64,000 nucleotides of DNA from Sphingopyxis lindanitolerans (GCF_002993885.1 NZ_CM009578.1:3491569-3555568), one strand, 5' to 3'; counted from the first letter of the stretch, positions 19,310 through 30,942 are shown. Made by a program: numbers and translations. Notes: generated from the letters alone by a model not told the origin.

Positions 19310-20647
19310 TCAGTCGCCGGTCGGGCGCGTCATGACCGCGTCGCCATAATGGCCCGCCAGCGCGCCGCCCTTCGCGAAGTCGATGAGCAGGCGGAAATAG
19401 CCCGGGGTGTAGCGGGTCGACAGGCGCGTGCCGTCGGGCGCTTCCTCGAATTCCGTCATCCCATGCTCGGCCTTGGGAAAGAGGGCGAGGGTGATGGGCT
19501 GCCCGGCGGCGATCAGCGTCTTCAGCCGCCGCGCGGTCTCGGCCGACGGGGCGTCGATGTCCATCCCGCCGAGCGCCCAGAGCTGCGGCGCCGTCACCGC
19601 GCGGAGCGTCGGCATCGGGTCGTAGCGAAAGGGGGTGTGGAAACGGAACTGCGCGCCCTTGGTCCGGATATCCTCGGCGCTCATGCCCAGGATGATGTGC
19701 GTGTAATTGCCGTAGACATCCTTGTACCAGGGCTCGCCGCGATAGCGGGCGCGCACCGCGTCGAGTTCGGCGATCCCGTCGGTCATGCCGCTTTCGAACA
19801 CGCGGGTCGCGGCGTCGCCGATTTCCTGCGCCTTCGCGATGACCTGGGGGCCATAGCCCTTGAGTCCCATCTGGAAAGCGATCGCCTCGCGGTCCTCGTC
19901 GACCACCGACACCGCGAGCCCGAAGCTGATGATGACGAAGTCGATGTCGGTGCGTGTCGCCGCGAGCGGCGCGACCCAGCCGCCCTGGCTCGGCCCCTGG
20001 AAACCGAAGCGTCCGCCGCGCGTCCCCGCGAGGCGCCGTGCCTCGGCGAGCGCCGCGGCGGCATCGTCGGCAAGCAGCGAATAATCCTGGGTATAGGCGT
20101 CGCCCGACGCGCCGGTGCCGCGCTTGTCATAGACGAAGGCGCCGATCCCGGCGGCGGGCAGCAGGCGTTGCAGGCTGTTGGTGTCGCGCGCCGAATCGAA
20201 TTCGGCGCCGTGGAGCAGGATGACGACCGGCACCGGCCCCTTGCCGGGCGGCAGGACGAGTCGGCCGACGAGCCGCGTATCGTGGCTGGTGAAGGCGGTG
20301 TCCTGAACGTCGAGCGCGATGCGCCGCGCGATCTTGCCGTCGAAGGTGATCCGGCCCGCCGCGCAGTCGTCGAGGCGCACGTGGATGCCGTCGGGGCGGC
20401 CGGTCCAGCCGAACTGGCTGATCCAGTCGCCGCCCGCCGCGACGAGTTTGCCGGTCGCGCCGTCGAGCCCCCGCCAGCGCAGCGTGCCGGGGTCCGACGG
20501 TGCGAGATCGATCACGCCGCCGTCGGGCAGGCGGTAGGCGGCGGGGGCGCAGTCCTTCGCGTCCGTGGCGGCGGCGGGCGACGTCATGGCGCCGAAAGCG
20601 AAGGCGGCAGCGAGGAGGCGGAGCGCGCGGATGGGGAGGTTAGGCAT
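19310..20647 (-). CDS. Secreted alpha/beta hydrolase (dienelactone-hydrolase / acyl-peptidase-like)
   Basis: A 445-residue protein. The start at 20647 gives a clear signal peptide (LRLLAAAFAFGAMTSPAAA). Catalytic features: PVVILLHGAEFDSAR (oxyanion region, HG), nucleophile GFQGPSQGGWVAP (G-x-S-Q-G-G), a late Asp region (LWALGGMDIDAP) and His in FPKAEHGMTEF. This is the COG1506/COG1073-like arrangement of periplasmic esterases or peptidases. The substrate is unknown. The upstream frame to 20788 only reads through the tRNA and is not native. Confidence 0.82.
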   Translation of the reverse strand: MPNLPIRALRLLAAAFAFGAMTSPAAATDAKDCAPAAYRLPDGGVIDLAPSDPGTLRWRGLDGATGKLVAAGGDWISQFGWTGRPDGIHVRLDDCAAGRITFDGKIARRIALDVQDTAFTSHDTRLVGRLVLPPGKGPVPVVILLHGAEFDSARDTNSLQRLLPAAGIGAFVYDKRGTGASGDAYTQDYSLLADDAAAALAEARRLAGTRGGRFGFQGPSQGGWVAPLAATRTDIDFVIISFGLAVSVVDEDREAIAFQMGLKGYGPQVIAKAQEIGDAATRVFESGMTDGIAELDAVRARYRGEPWYKDVYGNYTHIILGMSAEDIRTKGAQFRFHTPFRYDPMPTLRAVTAPQLWALGGMDIDAPSAETARRLKTLIAAGQPITLALFPKAEHGMTEFEEAPDGTRLSTRYTPGYFRLLIDFAKGGALAGHYGDAVMTRPTGD

Positions 20648-20668
20648 GGCGCTGTCCCGGGGAGAAGC

Positions 20669-20754
20669 TGGTGCGGACGATGGGACTCGAACCCATACAC
20701 CCGATTGGATAGCAGATTTTAAGTCTGCTGCGTCTACCATTCCGCCACGTCCGC
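20669..20754 (-). tRNA. tRNA-Leu (anticodon TAA)
   Basis: 86 nt including an encoded CCA. The acceptor stem GCGGACG pairs with CGTCCGC. The anticodon stem-loop AGCAGA-CTTAAAA-TCTGCT reads UAA, decoding UUA. A short variable arm and the T-arm GGGTTCGAGTCCC are present. It lies between the hydrolase and the ABC exporter genes. Confidence 0.95.
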
Positions 20755-20858
20755 ACGAGCGCCGCCCGTCAAGCGGATGAGCCCGCACAGGTCAAGCGCT
20801 GTTTGGTGCTTCATGTTGGTGCTTCACCGCGGCGGGCTGCTCGGCTATTCGCGGTGGA

Positions 20859-21815
20859 ATGACTCCAGTCCTTCAAATTTCCGGCCTCGGCAAGACATAT
20901 AAGAGCGGCCACCAGGCGCTCGTCGCCGTCGACCTCAGCATCAACAAGGGCGAGATTTTCGCGCTGCTCGGGCCGAACGGCGCGGGCAAGACGACGCTGA
21001 TCAGCATCGTCTGCGGCATCGTGACGGCCAGCAGCGGCACAGTAACCGTCGGCGGGCACGACCATGCCCGCGATTATCGCGCCGCGCGGTCGATGATCGG
21101 ACTGGTGCCGCAGGAGCTTCACACCGATTCGTTCGAGAAGGTGATCACGACGGTCAACTTCTCGCGCGGGCTGTTCGGCAAGCCGCGCGATCCCGCCTTC
21201 ATCGAGCAATTGCTGAAGGATCTGTCGCTGTGGGATAAAAGGAACAGCAAGATCATGGAATTGTCGGGCGGCATGAAGCGCCGCGTGATGATCGCCAAGG
21301 CGCTGAGCCATGAGCCCGAAGTCCTGTTCCTCGACGAACCGACCGCGGGCGTCGATGTCGAACTGCGCCGCGACATGTGGAACATGGTGCGATCCTTGCG
21401 TGAGCGCGGCGTGACGATCATCCTGACCACCCATTATATCGAGGAGGCCGAGGAGATGGCCGACCGCGTCGGGGTGATCAGCAAGGGCAAGCTGATCCTG
21501 GTCGAGGAGAAAGAAGCGCTGATCAAGAAGCTGGGGCGCAAGACGCTGACGCTCAATCTTGCCGAGCCGCTGGAGGCGGTGCCCGAGGCGCTGGGCGAAT
21601 GGGCGCTCGAACTGGCGGACGCGGGACATGAGCTGGTCTATGAATTCGACAGCCATGCCGAGGCGACGGGCGTGCCCTCGCTGCTGCGGCGGATGAGCGA
21701 CCTTGGTATCGCGTTCAAGGATCTTCGTACCCGGCAAAGCTCGCTCGAGGATATTTTCGTCGGGCTCGTTCATGAACCCAAGGCGGGCCAGCCAGCATCG
21801 GAGCAGCGCGCATGA
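20859..21815 (+). CDS. ABC-2 type exporter ATP-binding protein
   Basis: A 318-residue cytoplasmic ATPase. Walker [10 protein letters not shown] at about residues 40-48, Q-loop VPQELHT, signature LSGGMKRR, Walker [11 protein letters not shown], and switch His in TTHYIEEAE. The C-terminal 90 residues form the extension typical of YadG/CcmA-type exporters. The stop overlaps the permease start by 4 bp (ATGA), so the pair is an operon. The substrate is not evident; the YadG/YadH-like pair is a common housekeeping exporter of unknown cargo. Confidence 0.92.
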   Translation: MTPVLQISGLGKTYKSGHQALVAVDLSINKGEIFALLGPNGAGKTTLISIVCGIVTASSGTVTVGGHDHARDYRAARSMIGLVPQELHTDSFEKVITTVNFSRGLFGKPRDPAFIEQLLKDLSLWDKRNSKIMELSGGMKRRVMIAKALSHEPEVLFLDEPTAGVDVELRRDMWNMVRSLRERGVTIILTTHYIEEAEEMADRVGVISKGKLILVEEKEALIKKLGRKTLTLNLAEPLEAVPEALGEWALELADAGHELVYEFDSHAEATGVPSLLRRMSDLGIAFKDLRTRQSSLEDIFVGLVHEPKAGQPASEQRA

Positions 21816-22579
21816 TCCAGAATGTCCGCGGTATCCGTTCGATCTACCTGTTCGAGATGGCGCGCTTCGGGCGCACGTTCTGGACCAGCCTGATGCTGCC
21901 GGTGATCACGACGACGCTCTACTTCGTCGTCTTCGGCTCGGCGATCGGCAGCCGGATGAGCGATGTCAGCACCGTCCCCTATGGCGCGTTCATCGTGCCG
22001 GGGCTGATGATGCTGACGATGTTCACCGAAAGCATCAGCAACGCGAGTTTCGGCATCTATATGCCCAAATGGACGGGGACGATCTATGAGATGCTATCGT
22101 CGCCGATGTCGCCCTTGGAGCTGCTGATCGCGTACGTCGGCGCCGCGGCGACCAAATCGGTGATCATCGGGGCGATCATCTTTGCCACCGCGCATTTGTT
22201 CGTCGATGTCGAGATCGCGCATCCGCTGCTGATGGCCCTGTTCATGGTCCTGATGGCGGTGACCTTTTGCCTGTTCGGCTTCATCATCGGTATCTGGGCG
22301 CAGAGCTTTGAACAATTGCAGGTGATCCCGCTGCTCGTCGTCTATCCGCTGACCTTTTTGGGCGGCGCCTTCTATTCGCTCGACATGCTGCCCGCGGCGT
22401 GGCGCACGGTGACGCTGTTCAACCCCGTCGTCTATCTGATCAGCGGGTTCCGCTGGACCTTTTTCGGGCAGGGCGACGTCGGCATCGGCGTCAGCATGGG
22501 CGCGGTCACGCTGTTCCTGACCTTGTGCCTGGCGGTGATCTTCTGGATATTCCGCACGGGGTATCGGCTGAAGAATTGA
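21812..22579 (+). CDS. ABC-2 type exporter permease
   Basis: A 255-residue inner-membrane protein with six hydrophobic segments and the ABC-2 permease motif near the C-terminus ([23 protein letters not shown]...[12 protein letters not shown]). It is coupled by a 4-bp overlap to the ATPase gene upstream and closest to the YadH group. A long palindrome at 22598-22669 lies just after the stop and may end the transcript or stabilise it. Confidence 0.92.
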   Translation: MIQNVRGIRSIYLFEMARFGRTFWTSLMLPVITTTLYFVVFGSAIGSRMSDVSTVPYGAFIVPGLMMLTMFTESISNASFGIYMPKWTGTIYEMLSSPMSPLELLIAYVGAAATKSVIIGAIIFATAHLFVDVEIAHPLLMALFMVLMAVTFCLFGFIIGIWAQSFEQLQVIPLLVVYPLTFLGGAFYSLDMLPAAWRTVTLFNPVVYLISGFRWTFFGQGDVGIGVSMGAVTLFLTLCLAVIFWIFRTGYRLKN

Positions 22580-22597
22580 TTTTGGTTTAGCCCCTAT

Positions 22598-22669
22598 CGT
22601 CATTGCGAGCACAGCGAAGCAATCTCCAGCTATCGGGCTGGAGATTGCTTCGCTGTGCTCGCAATGACG
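22598..22669. repeat. 33-bp perfect palindrome (REP/PU-like)
   Basis: Two 33-nt arms, 22598-22630 and 22637-22669, are exact reverse complements around the 6-nt loop TATCGG. The arm starts CGTCATTGCGAGCACAGCGA. It lies between convergent genes (ABC permease and ihfB). Repeats with the core CATTGCGAGC..AGCGAAGCAATC are widespread intergenic elements in many proteobacteria. No T-run follows, so it is not a standard terminator. Confidence 0.9.
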
Positions 22670-22697
22670 GCTCGTGACGTTGCGGCGTTTCGCGACC

Positions 22698-22976
22698 TCA
22701 GTCGTTCAGCCGTTCGCGCATTTCCTTGCCGGGCTTGAAATAGGGCACGCTTTTGGCGTTCACCGCGACCGGAGCGCCGGTGCGCGGATTGCGGCCGGTG
22801 CGCGATTCGCGGGATCGCGTCGAGAAGGCGCCGAAGCCGCGCAGCTCGACCCGGCCGCCGGTGGCGAGCTGGTCCACGATGGAATCAAAAAAGGCATCGA
22901 CGATGCGTTCCACCTCTTCAAGGCGCAGATCGCTGTTTTCACTCGCGATTTTTTGCACCAGTTCCGACCGGATCAT
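22698..22976 (-). CDS. ihfB: Integration host factor subunit beta
   Basis: A 92-residue nucleoid protein of the HU/IHF family. The start [11 protein letters not shown], the DNA-binding arm GRNPRTG near residue 63-69 and the ending [14 protein letters not shown] are diagnostic for the IHF beta subunit. It pairs with IhfA to bend DNA. The position directly downstream of rpsA matches the conserved cmk-rpsA-ihfB order of proteobacteria. A terminator at 23121-23152 separates it from rpsA, so it probably has its own promoter. Confidence 0.95.
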   Translation of the reverse strand: MIRSELVQKIASENSDLRLEEVERIVDAFFDSIVDQLATGGRVELRGFGAFSTRSRESRTGRNPRTGAPVAVNAKSVPYFKPGKEMRERLND

Positions 22977-23120
22977 GTGCTTCCCCTAATATTGTCACGC
23001 GCGCCCGACGGGCGCAGGCCATCCGGTCGTTGCCGGCTCCATTTGCGTGAGGACCCCTCCCAACGCGGCGCGGAGAGTAACATGAATCATTGTTCGGTCA
23101 AAATATATCACCGAAAGAAA

Positions 23121-23158
23121 AAGGCCCGCAGAGGGACACTCTGCGGGCCTTTTCTTTT
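23121..23158 (-). terminator. Rho-independent terminator after rpsA (usable on both strands)
   Basis: Stem AGGCCCGCAGAG / CTCTGCGGGCCT (23122-23133 with 23139-23150), loop GGACA. On the minus strand it is followed by TTTTTCTTTC, and on the plus strand by TTTTCTTTT. It lies 26 bp after the rpsA stop. Confidence 0.9.
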
Positions 23159-23183
23159 GCCTGACGGCGAAGGCGTGAAATTA

Positions 23184-24896
23184 TCAGTCCTTCTTGCCGG
23201 CCTTCAGCGCTTCGCCGAGGATGTCGCCGAGCGACGCACCCGAATCCGACGAGCCATATTGCGCGACAGCCTGCTTCTCTTCGGCGATCTGCAGCGCCTT
23301 GACCGAGAAGCTGGGCTTCTTCGAGCGGTCGAAGCCGGTGACCATCGCATCGAACTTCTGACCGACCTGATAGCGCTCGGCGCGCTGTTCGTCGCGGTCG
23401 CGGCCAAGGTCCGCGCGCTTGATGAAGCCGGTGGCGCCATCGTCGCCGGCCTGGACTTCGAGGCCGTTGTCGCGGACTTCGAGGACGGTGACGGTGACGA
23501 TCTCGCTCTTCTTCAGCGAACCTGCGGCAGCGGTGGCACCGCCGACCGCCGGAGCGCCCTTTTCAAGCTGCTTGATGCCGAGGCTGATGCGTTCCTTTTC
23601 GACATCGACGTCGAGAACGATGACCTGCACATTCTCGCCCTTGCGGTGGAGATGCAGCGCTTCCTCGCCCGAGATGCCCCAGGCGATGTCCGACATGTGG
23701 ACCATGCCGTCGACGTCGCCGGGCAGACCGACGAACAGGCCGAACTCAGTCGCATTCTTGACTTCGCCTTCGACGACCGAACCGATCGGATGGGTTTCGG
23801 CGAAAGCACCCCAGGGGTTCGACTGGGCCTGCTTGAGGCCAAGCGAGATGCGGCGCTTGTCGCTGTCGACCTCGAGGACGATGACGTCGACTTCCTGGCT
23901 GGTCGAAACGATCTTGCCGGGGTGGACGTTCTTCTTGACCCACGACATTTCGCTGACGTGGACCAGGCCTTCGATGCCGGGCTCGAGTTCGACGAACGCA
24001 CCATAATCGGTGATGTTCGTGACGGTGCCCTTGAGCTTCGCCCCGACCGGATATTTGGCGGCGACGCCTTCCCACGGATCGCTTTCGAGCTGCTTCATGC
24101 CGAGGCTGATGCGCTGCGTGTCGCGGTTGATGCGGATGATCTGCACCTTGACCGTGTCACCGATGTTGATGACTTCGCTCGGGTGGTTGACGCGCTTGTA
24201 GCTCATGTCGGTGACATGGAGCAGACCGTCGATGCCGCCGAGGTCGACGAACGCACCATAGTCGGTGATGTTCTTGACGGCGCCTTCGATGATCTGACCT
24301 TCTTCGAGGTTCTGGATCAGGCCCGAGCGCTGTTCGGCGCGCGTTTCTTCGAGGATGGCGCGGCGCGACACGACGATGTTGCCGCGGCGGCGATCCATCT
24401 TGAGGATCTGGAACGGCTGCGGCAGGTCCATCAGCGGGCCGACGTCGCGCACGGGGCGGATATCGACCTGCGAACCCGGAAGGAACGCCACGGCGCCGCC
24501 GAGGTCGACGGTGAAGCCGCCCTTGACGCGGCCGAAGATGACGCCTTCGACGCGGGCTTCCTTGTTGAATTCTTCTTCGAGGCGGTCCCAGGCGGCTTCG
24601 CGGCGAGCACGGTCGCGCGACAGCATGGTTTCGCCATTGGCGTTTTCGACGCGATCGACATAGACTTCGACTTCGTCACCGACCTTGAGGTCGGATTTTT
24701 GCCCCGGCATGGCGAATTCGCGAAGCGGCACGCGGCCTTCGCTCTTCAAACCAATGTCGATGACGGCAAGATCATTTTCAATCGCGGTAACGGTGCCCTT
24801 GACGACGCGGCCTTCAAAGCCGCCGTCGGCACCACCAAGCGATTCGTCGAGCATCGCGGCGAAATCGTCGCGCGTCGGGAAAGCCGTAGTGGCCAT
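23184..24896 (-). CDS. rpsA: 30S ribosomal protein S1
   Basis: A 570-residue protein with six S1 RNA-binding repeats, seen as repeated GTVTNITDYGAFVEL / GLVHVSEMSW / ISLGMKQLESDPW patterns. It helps recruit mRNA to the 30S subunit. Length is typical of alphaproteobacterial S1. It follows cmk on the same strand after a 556-bp leader with hairpins and repeats, and precedes ihfB. The N-terminus starts MATTAFPTRDDFAAML, as in other sphingomonads. Confidence 0.97.
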   Translation of the reverse strand: MATTAFPTRDDFAAMLDESLGGADGGFEGRVVKGTVTAIENDLAVIDIGLKSEGRVPLREFAMPGQKSDLKVGDEVEVYVDRVENANGETMLSRDRARREAAWDRLEEEFNKEARVEGVIFGRVKGGFTVDLGGAVAFLPGSQVDIRPVRDVGPLMDLPQPFQILKMDRRRGNIVVSRRAILEETRAEQRSGLIQNLEEGQIIEGAVKNITDYGAFVDLGGIDGLLHVTDMSYKRVNHPSEVINIGDTVKVQIIRINRDTQRISLGMKQLESDPWEGVAAKYPVGAKLKGTVTNITDYGAFVELEPGIEGLVHVSEMSWVKKNVHPGKIVSTSQEVDVIVLEVDSDKRRISLGLKQAQSNPWGAFAETHPIGSVVEGEVKNATEFGLFVGLPGDVDGMVHMSDIAWGISGEEALHLHRKGENVQVIVLDVDVEKERISLGIKQLEKGAPAVGGATAAAGSLKKSEIVTVTVLEVRDNGLEVQAGDDGATGFIKRADLGRDRDEQRAERYQVGQKFDAMVTGFDRSKKPSFSVKALQIAEEKQAVAQYGSSDSGASLGDILGEALKAGKKD

Positions 24897-25452
24897 GGAT
24901 AGTGTCCTTACTTCATTGTTCCGGCCAAGCGGTTGGGTCCGCTGGTCTTGTGGCCGATCCGCCGCGCGCGCCGAATGCGATGCGCAGCATCCTCAAAGCC
25001 ATCGCGGAGCGAAACACGGGCAAAGCAAAAAGGGCGCGACGAGGGTGTCTCGTCACGCCCGACGCCTGGGTTCAAGCGACGGTTCATCCATGTCTCGACC
25101 GGCGAAACGCCCGTCGGATGGCGCGCCTATAGTCGCGAAGGGGGTTTTCGGCAAGAAAAAAGCCCGTGCCGGCCGGGCCGGCTATGCCTGCGAATGGCGG
25201 CAGGTTGGATTCGCGCAGAGGCGCAGAGATCGCAGAGGATTTTGGTTCACGCGGAGACGCGGAGACGCGGAGAGATTGCGCCAGCCGCGAAGCGGCTTTG
25301 TCCTGCAACCTATCTGGAACCCGATGAGGTGGAGCAGGAAGGGGCCTATCGGCCCAAGTCATAGTCTCCGCGTCTCCGCGTCTCCGCGTGAATCCTTTTC
25401 CCTTTACCCTCTGCGATCTCTGCGCCTCTGCGCCTCTGCGCGAATATTTCGC
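24897..25452. other. rpsA leader region with terminator-like hairpins and inverted repeats
   Basis: No gene is supported. On the minus strand, after cmk, a hairpin at 25032-25060 (stem GGGCGTGACGAG) is followed by TTTTT, and a GC-rich hairpin at about 25159-25180 is followed by TTTTTT. Both look like terminators. Inverted repeat arms at 25211-25274 and 25364-25443 occupy the cmk-proximal half. The last 100 bp before rpsA should hold its promoter and ribosome-binding site. Confidence 0.6.
25211..25443. repeat. Large imperfect inverted repeat made of short tandem units
   Basis: The left arm (25211-25274) consists of GCAGAGGC-type units, a spacer, then three GCGGAGAC units. The right arm (25364-25443) is its reverse complement with one extra GCGCCTCT unit. 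The arms enclose about 89 bp. Expansion and loss of units between the arms is visible. It lies 10 bp beyond the cmk stop. Confidence 0.85.
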
Positions 25453-27500
<2,048 letters not shown>

Positions 27501-27532
27501 CTATCCTGTTTCCAGAAGGTTCCGAGGCATAT

Positions 27533-27856
27533 ATGGTAAAGGCTGAATGGGGCGCGAAGCGTAGCTGCCCGAAATGCGCCACCCGATTCTATGATCTGAC
27601 CAAGGATGATCCGATCAGCTGCATCAATTGCGGCTATGCGTGGATCCCGGAATCGGTGCTGAAATCGAAGCAGCCAATGCCGTTCGAGCAGGTCGAAAAG
27701 CCCGGCAAGGCGCCCAAGGAAGAAAGCGTCGGCGAAGACCTGGATTTGGATGTCGATGTCGACGAAGATAATGATTCGCCCGATAACGACGTTGATCTCG
27801 GCGGCGACGACGATCTGGGCGTCGACACCGGCGACGACGGCAAAGACGAAAGCTGA
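27533..27856 (+). CDS. TIGR02300 family zinc-ribbon protein
   Basis: A 107-residue protein. An N-terminal zinc ribbon has C12-x2-C15 and C30-x2-C33 around the motif RFYDLTKDDPISC, which defines this alphaproteobacterial family. The C-terminal half is strongly acidic (runs of Asp) and probably disordered. Function unknown. Divergent from aroA. Confidence 0.9.
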   Translation: MVKAEWGAKRSCPKCATRFYDLTKDDPISCINCGYAWIPESVLKSKQPMPFEQVEKPGKAPKEESVGEDLDLDVDVDEDNDSPDNDVDLGGDDDLGVDTGDDGKDES

Positions 27857-27999
27857 CACGCCGCGGGCATGGGGCGGCATGAGATCGTGAAGGGGTCAAA
27901 AAAGCATCACCTGATGCATTTGGCCCCTTGCATAACAGGCGCGCGCTGGTAAAGGCGGCGTCCCGGTCGCACCACCCAGGGCGACCTAGAAAATGGCAT

Positions 28000-28075
<76 letters not shown>

Positions 28076-28585
28076 TTTCTTGATATAAAACATTGGAATC
28101 GCTTGGAAAATTTGGACGCCGACAAGGCGACCCCACATTTTTACGCTGCTTTGGGCTCAAGACAGCGCCCTGATGCGACGTGCCGCAGCGACAGAAATAT
28201 TGGCCCGACTCCCCGGCTGGACGGGGCTGTTCGGTTTCCTCGCGATACATGTCTGGCGCGGGCCGACAGCGCCGGATGCTGCGATCCCGACCTCGCGCAT
28301 ATCGCCCGCGAGCCACAGGCCATATTCGTGCGGCGCGATGAGCGTGGGCATTGCGCTGTTGGGCGATATGATGGACCACATGCCAGTGCTCGCATTTGCC
28401 GGTGCTCCAATCATGCTCGTTCGACGGCCGACGCGGCGCCGTTTAACTAAATCGCTCCGCGGACTCGCGCGACTCTCAGCTCCTTTGTTACCTATCGTCT
28501 TGAGCATATTCGCTGAGCCTGGCTGTTGCCCGATACCAGGAAGTCGCTTGTGGGCCCCGAAAAGAAAGACGCTTCGGCAGCCTTT
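28076..28585. other. Gap downstream of tRNA-Ala with no supported gene
   Basis: About 510 bp. Reading frames here lack family-like sequence and good starts. The AT-rich stretch directly after the tRNA (TTTCTTGATATAAAACATTGG) may serve as its terminator region or as an old integration site. No matching tRNA 3'-end repeat was found in the window. Confidence 0.4.
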
Positions 28586-29581
28586 ATGAAATCGACCGAT
28601 GAGACCTTGGAAGCGCTCGGCTGGAAGGCCTATTTCAGCGAGCAGATCATGGGCGAGGAGGCCGAGCAATGTCGTCCCGTCCGGGTGATGGCCGTCCATC
28701 GCGGCAAGATCGCCGTCGCGGGTGCGGGGCTGCAATGTTTCATCTCACCCTATATTCCCGGTGCCCAACCGTCGGACGATCATCCGACGGTCGGCGACTG
28801 GCTGCTGATCGACCGCGATACACTGGAGCCGATACGCGTCCTTGGTCGGAAGAACTTGTTCAAGCGGCGCGCGCCGGGCGATCCACGCAAGGAGCAGATG
28901 ATCGCCGCCAACGTCGATACGCTGTTCATCGTCGCGTCGTGCAACCAGGATTTTAGCGTCGCGCGGCTGGAGCGCTACCTGGTGCTGGCGCGCGAGGTGG
29001 GTGTGGATCCGGTCGTGGTTCTCACCAAGACCGATCTGACGGACACCCCGGAAACTTTCGCGGCGGCGGCACGCGCGATCGAGCCGGGATTGCACGTCGA
29101 AACCGTCAACGGCCGCGATCCCGCCAGTGTCGCGCGGCTCGCGGCATGGTGCGGCAAGGGCGAAACCGTTGCGCTTCTCGGATCCTCGGGCGTCGGCAAG
29201 TCGACGCTTGTCAACACGTTGCGGGGTTCGGACAATATCGCCACCCAAGCGATCCGCGCCGGCGATGGCACGGGGCGCCACACGACCACCGTGCGCGAAA
29301 TGCATCGGCTCGATCGGGGCGGTTGGCTGCTCGACACACCGGGTATGCGCGAGCTGCAGCTGGCGGACGCGACCGCCGGAATATCAGAGGTTTTCGACGA
29401 CTTCATCCTGATGGCGCAGGGCTGCCGCTTCTCGGATTGCGCGCATGGCCGCGAGCCCGGCTGCGCCGTCCGGGCCGCGATTGCCGAGGGCACGCTGACA
29501 TCTGCGCGGTTCGATCGCTGGTGCAAACTGGCAGGCGAGGACAGCGTCGGCGCTGCACGCCATGTGAAACGGCGCCGATAG
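28586..29581 (+). CDS. rsgA: Ribosome small-subunit-dependent GTPase A
   Basis: A 331-residue circularly permuted GTPase acting in 30S maturation. Order: OB-fold, then G4 (VVLTKTDL), G1 (GSSGVGKSTLVN), G2/G3 (TTTVREMH, LLDTPGMREL). A C-terminal zinc site has CRFSDCAHGREPGC. ATG at 28586 aligns with usual family starts; the frame extends to 28526 but I see no reason to use it. It is monocistronic. Confidence 0.94.
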   Translation: MKSTDETLEALGWKAYFSEQIMGEEAEQCRPVRVMAVHRGKIAVAGAGLQCFISPYIPGAQPSDDHPTVGDWLLIDRDTLEPIRVLGRKNLFKRRAPGDPRKEQMIAANVDTLFIVASCNQDFSVARLERYLVLAREVGVDPVVVLTKTDLTDTPETFAAAARAIEPGLHVETVNGRDPASVARLAAWCGKGETVALLGSSGVGKSTLVNTLRGSDNIATQAIRAGDGTGRHTTTVREMHRLDRGGWLLDTPGMRELQLADATAGISEVFDDFILMAQGCRFSDCAHGREPGCAVRAAIAEGTLTSARFDRWCKLAGEDSVGAARHVKRRR

Positions 29582-29593
29582 CGATGTTCAGAT

Positions 29594-29732
29594 AATGTGC
29601 AGGAACATTTGAAGCCGTCCGTCTCGAGCCTCTTGGGCATCAGGCACAGGTCGGGGCCGTCCCATCTGATGAGCATGATCCGGTCGCTGCGCGTCGCTCC
29701 AAAGACATAGATCACGCTCGAATAGGGGGGCG
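29594..29732 (-). pseudogene. IS66-family TnpB (Orf2) fragment
   Basis: On the minus strand about 45 codons read VIYVFGATRSDRI.LIRWDG..LCL..KRLE. This matches the core of the IS66 accessory protein TnpB (pattern VFVFRGRRGDRVKLLYWDGTGFCLY.KRLE). Both ends are missing. It is a decayed insertion remnant between rsgA and the Rrf2 regulator gene. Confidence 0.7.
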
Positions 29733-29780
29733 CCGCTATAATCTGTCAATCGATTCGACACCCCTTTTGACGAAGTGACG

Positions 29781-30227
29781 CTATTCCGCCGCTTCGTCCT
29801 TCTCGAACACGGGTTCCAGCATGATCGGGTCGGCGAGGGTGATGCGATCGAGGATCGACGCGGTGTCGTCGCGCACCTTCAGCATCAGGCTGCGCAGCCG
29901 ACACTCGGATTCGGGCAGGCAATTCTTGCAATGCTCGTGCGCGTTGCGCGCGGCGCAGGGGACGAGCGCGAGCGACCCGCGCGTCAACCGGACGAGGTCG
30001 CCATAGCTGATGTCGATCGGCGACAAAGCGAGCTGATAGCCGCCGTCGCGGCCGCGCTGCGAGATAAGCAGGCCCTCGCGCGCCATTTCCGACAGGATGA
30101 CGGTCAGGAATTTGGGCGGAATATTCTGCGCGTCGGCAATATCCGCGAGTTGCACCTGCCCCTTGCCCCAATGATCGGCAAGATGTTGGAAGGCGCGGAT
30201 CGTATAGCGGGTCTTTTGCGACAGCAT
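29781..30227 (-). CDS. Rrf2-family transcriptional regulator
   Basis: A 148-residue regulator. The N-terminal winged helix has LSQKTRYTIRAFQHLA and the recognition-helix region IPPKFLTVILSEMAREGLL.S.RGRDGGY, typical of Rrf2. The C-terminal half has four Cys (PCAARNAHEHCKNCLPESEC), able to hold an iron-sulfur cluster as in IscR/NsrR/RirA. The spacing is not exactly IscR, and no isc or suf genes are near, so the sensed signal is unknown. Confidence 0.88.
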   Translation of the reverse strand: MLSQKTRYTIRAFQHLADHWGKGQVQLADIADAQNIPPKFLTVILSEMAREGLLISQRGRDGGYQLALSPIDISYGDLVRLTRGSLALVPCAARNAHEHCKNCLPESECRLRSLMLKVRDDTASILDRITLADPIMLEPVFEKDEAAE

Positions 30228-30369
30228 GGCAGGTTAGTGTGCCATATTCAGCCTTAATTCAACCTGTCTGGATGAGATTATCTTGCACTGTTGATGAAAA
30301 TCACAGCGGATGGCATGAACCGGTGTCAAGGGGGTCGCGCACTGGCCCGGAAACGGGTGCGATGAGGGT

Positions 30370-30942
30370 ATGGCGATGATGCGTAAAATTTGGGGTGTTC
30401 CGGCGGTCCTGGCGGCCTGCATGCTGGCGGTGACGCCCGCCGAGGCGCAGTTCGGCAGTATCCTGCGCAAGGTGGCGACGCCCAGTCCGGCGCCGAGTCC
30501 GAGCAGCGACGACAATGGCGGCTGCCCGCAGGGCAAGAAGGGCAGCAGCATCGGGCGCGGCATATTGGGCGGCGTGATCCGCGACGCGGTCGGCGACGCG
30601 GCCAGCAAGGCCGGCGTCTATTCCTATGTGCCGATCTCCGAAGTGAGCGGGACGCTGACCGATGCGATCGCGTGCAGGCTGGACCCTGCCGAACAGGTGC
30701 AGGCCGCCGCTGCGACCGAGGAGATCACGCGCGGCGAGGCCGTCGGCGCGACGTCGAACTGGACCAGCGAGACGCGCGAGAATGTCAGCGGATCGTCGAC
30801 GGTGGCGTCGAAGAACCGGCTCGCCGATGGCACGAGCTGCATGAACGTCACCGACATCGTCATCGTCGAGGGCGAGGAAACGCGCGTCAGCAAGAAAATG
30901 TGCAAGCGGCCGGGCGAAGCGCGCTATGCTCTTGCCGCATAA
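30370..30942 (+). CDS. Secreted hypothetical protein (glycine-zipper-like)
   Basis: A 190-residue protein with a signal peptide (IWGVPAVLAACMLAVTPAEA). A Pro/Ser-rich linker follows, then a short glycine-rich segment (GRGILGGVIRDAVGDAASK) and a domain rich in Thr/Ser with paired Cys. It ends in RVSKKMCKRPGEA. No enzymatic motif. The stop overlaps the next gene by 17 bp, suggesting one transcript. Function unknown. Confidence 0.7.
   Translation: MAMMRKIWGVPAVLAACMLAVTPAEAQFGSILRKVATPSPAPSPSSDDNGGCPQGKKGSSIGRGILGGVIRDAVGDAASKAGVYSYVPISEVSGTLTDAIACRLDPAEQVQAAAATEEITRGEAVGATSNWTSETRENVSGSSTVASKNRLADGTSCMNVTDIVIVEGEETRVSKKMCKRPGEARYALAA

Noticed and set aside
19232..20722. 496-residue plus-strand frame
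   Set aside because: Antisense of the alpha/beta hydrolase; Arg/Gly/Ala composition typical of high-GC shadows.
22674..24902. 742-residue plus-strand frame
   Set aside because: Antisense of rpsA and ihfB, both unmistakable.
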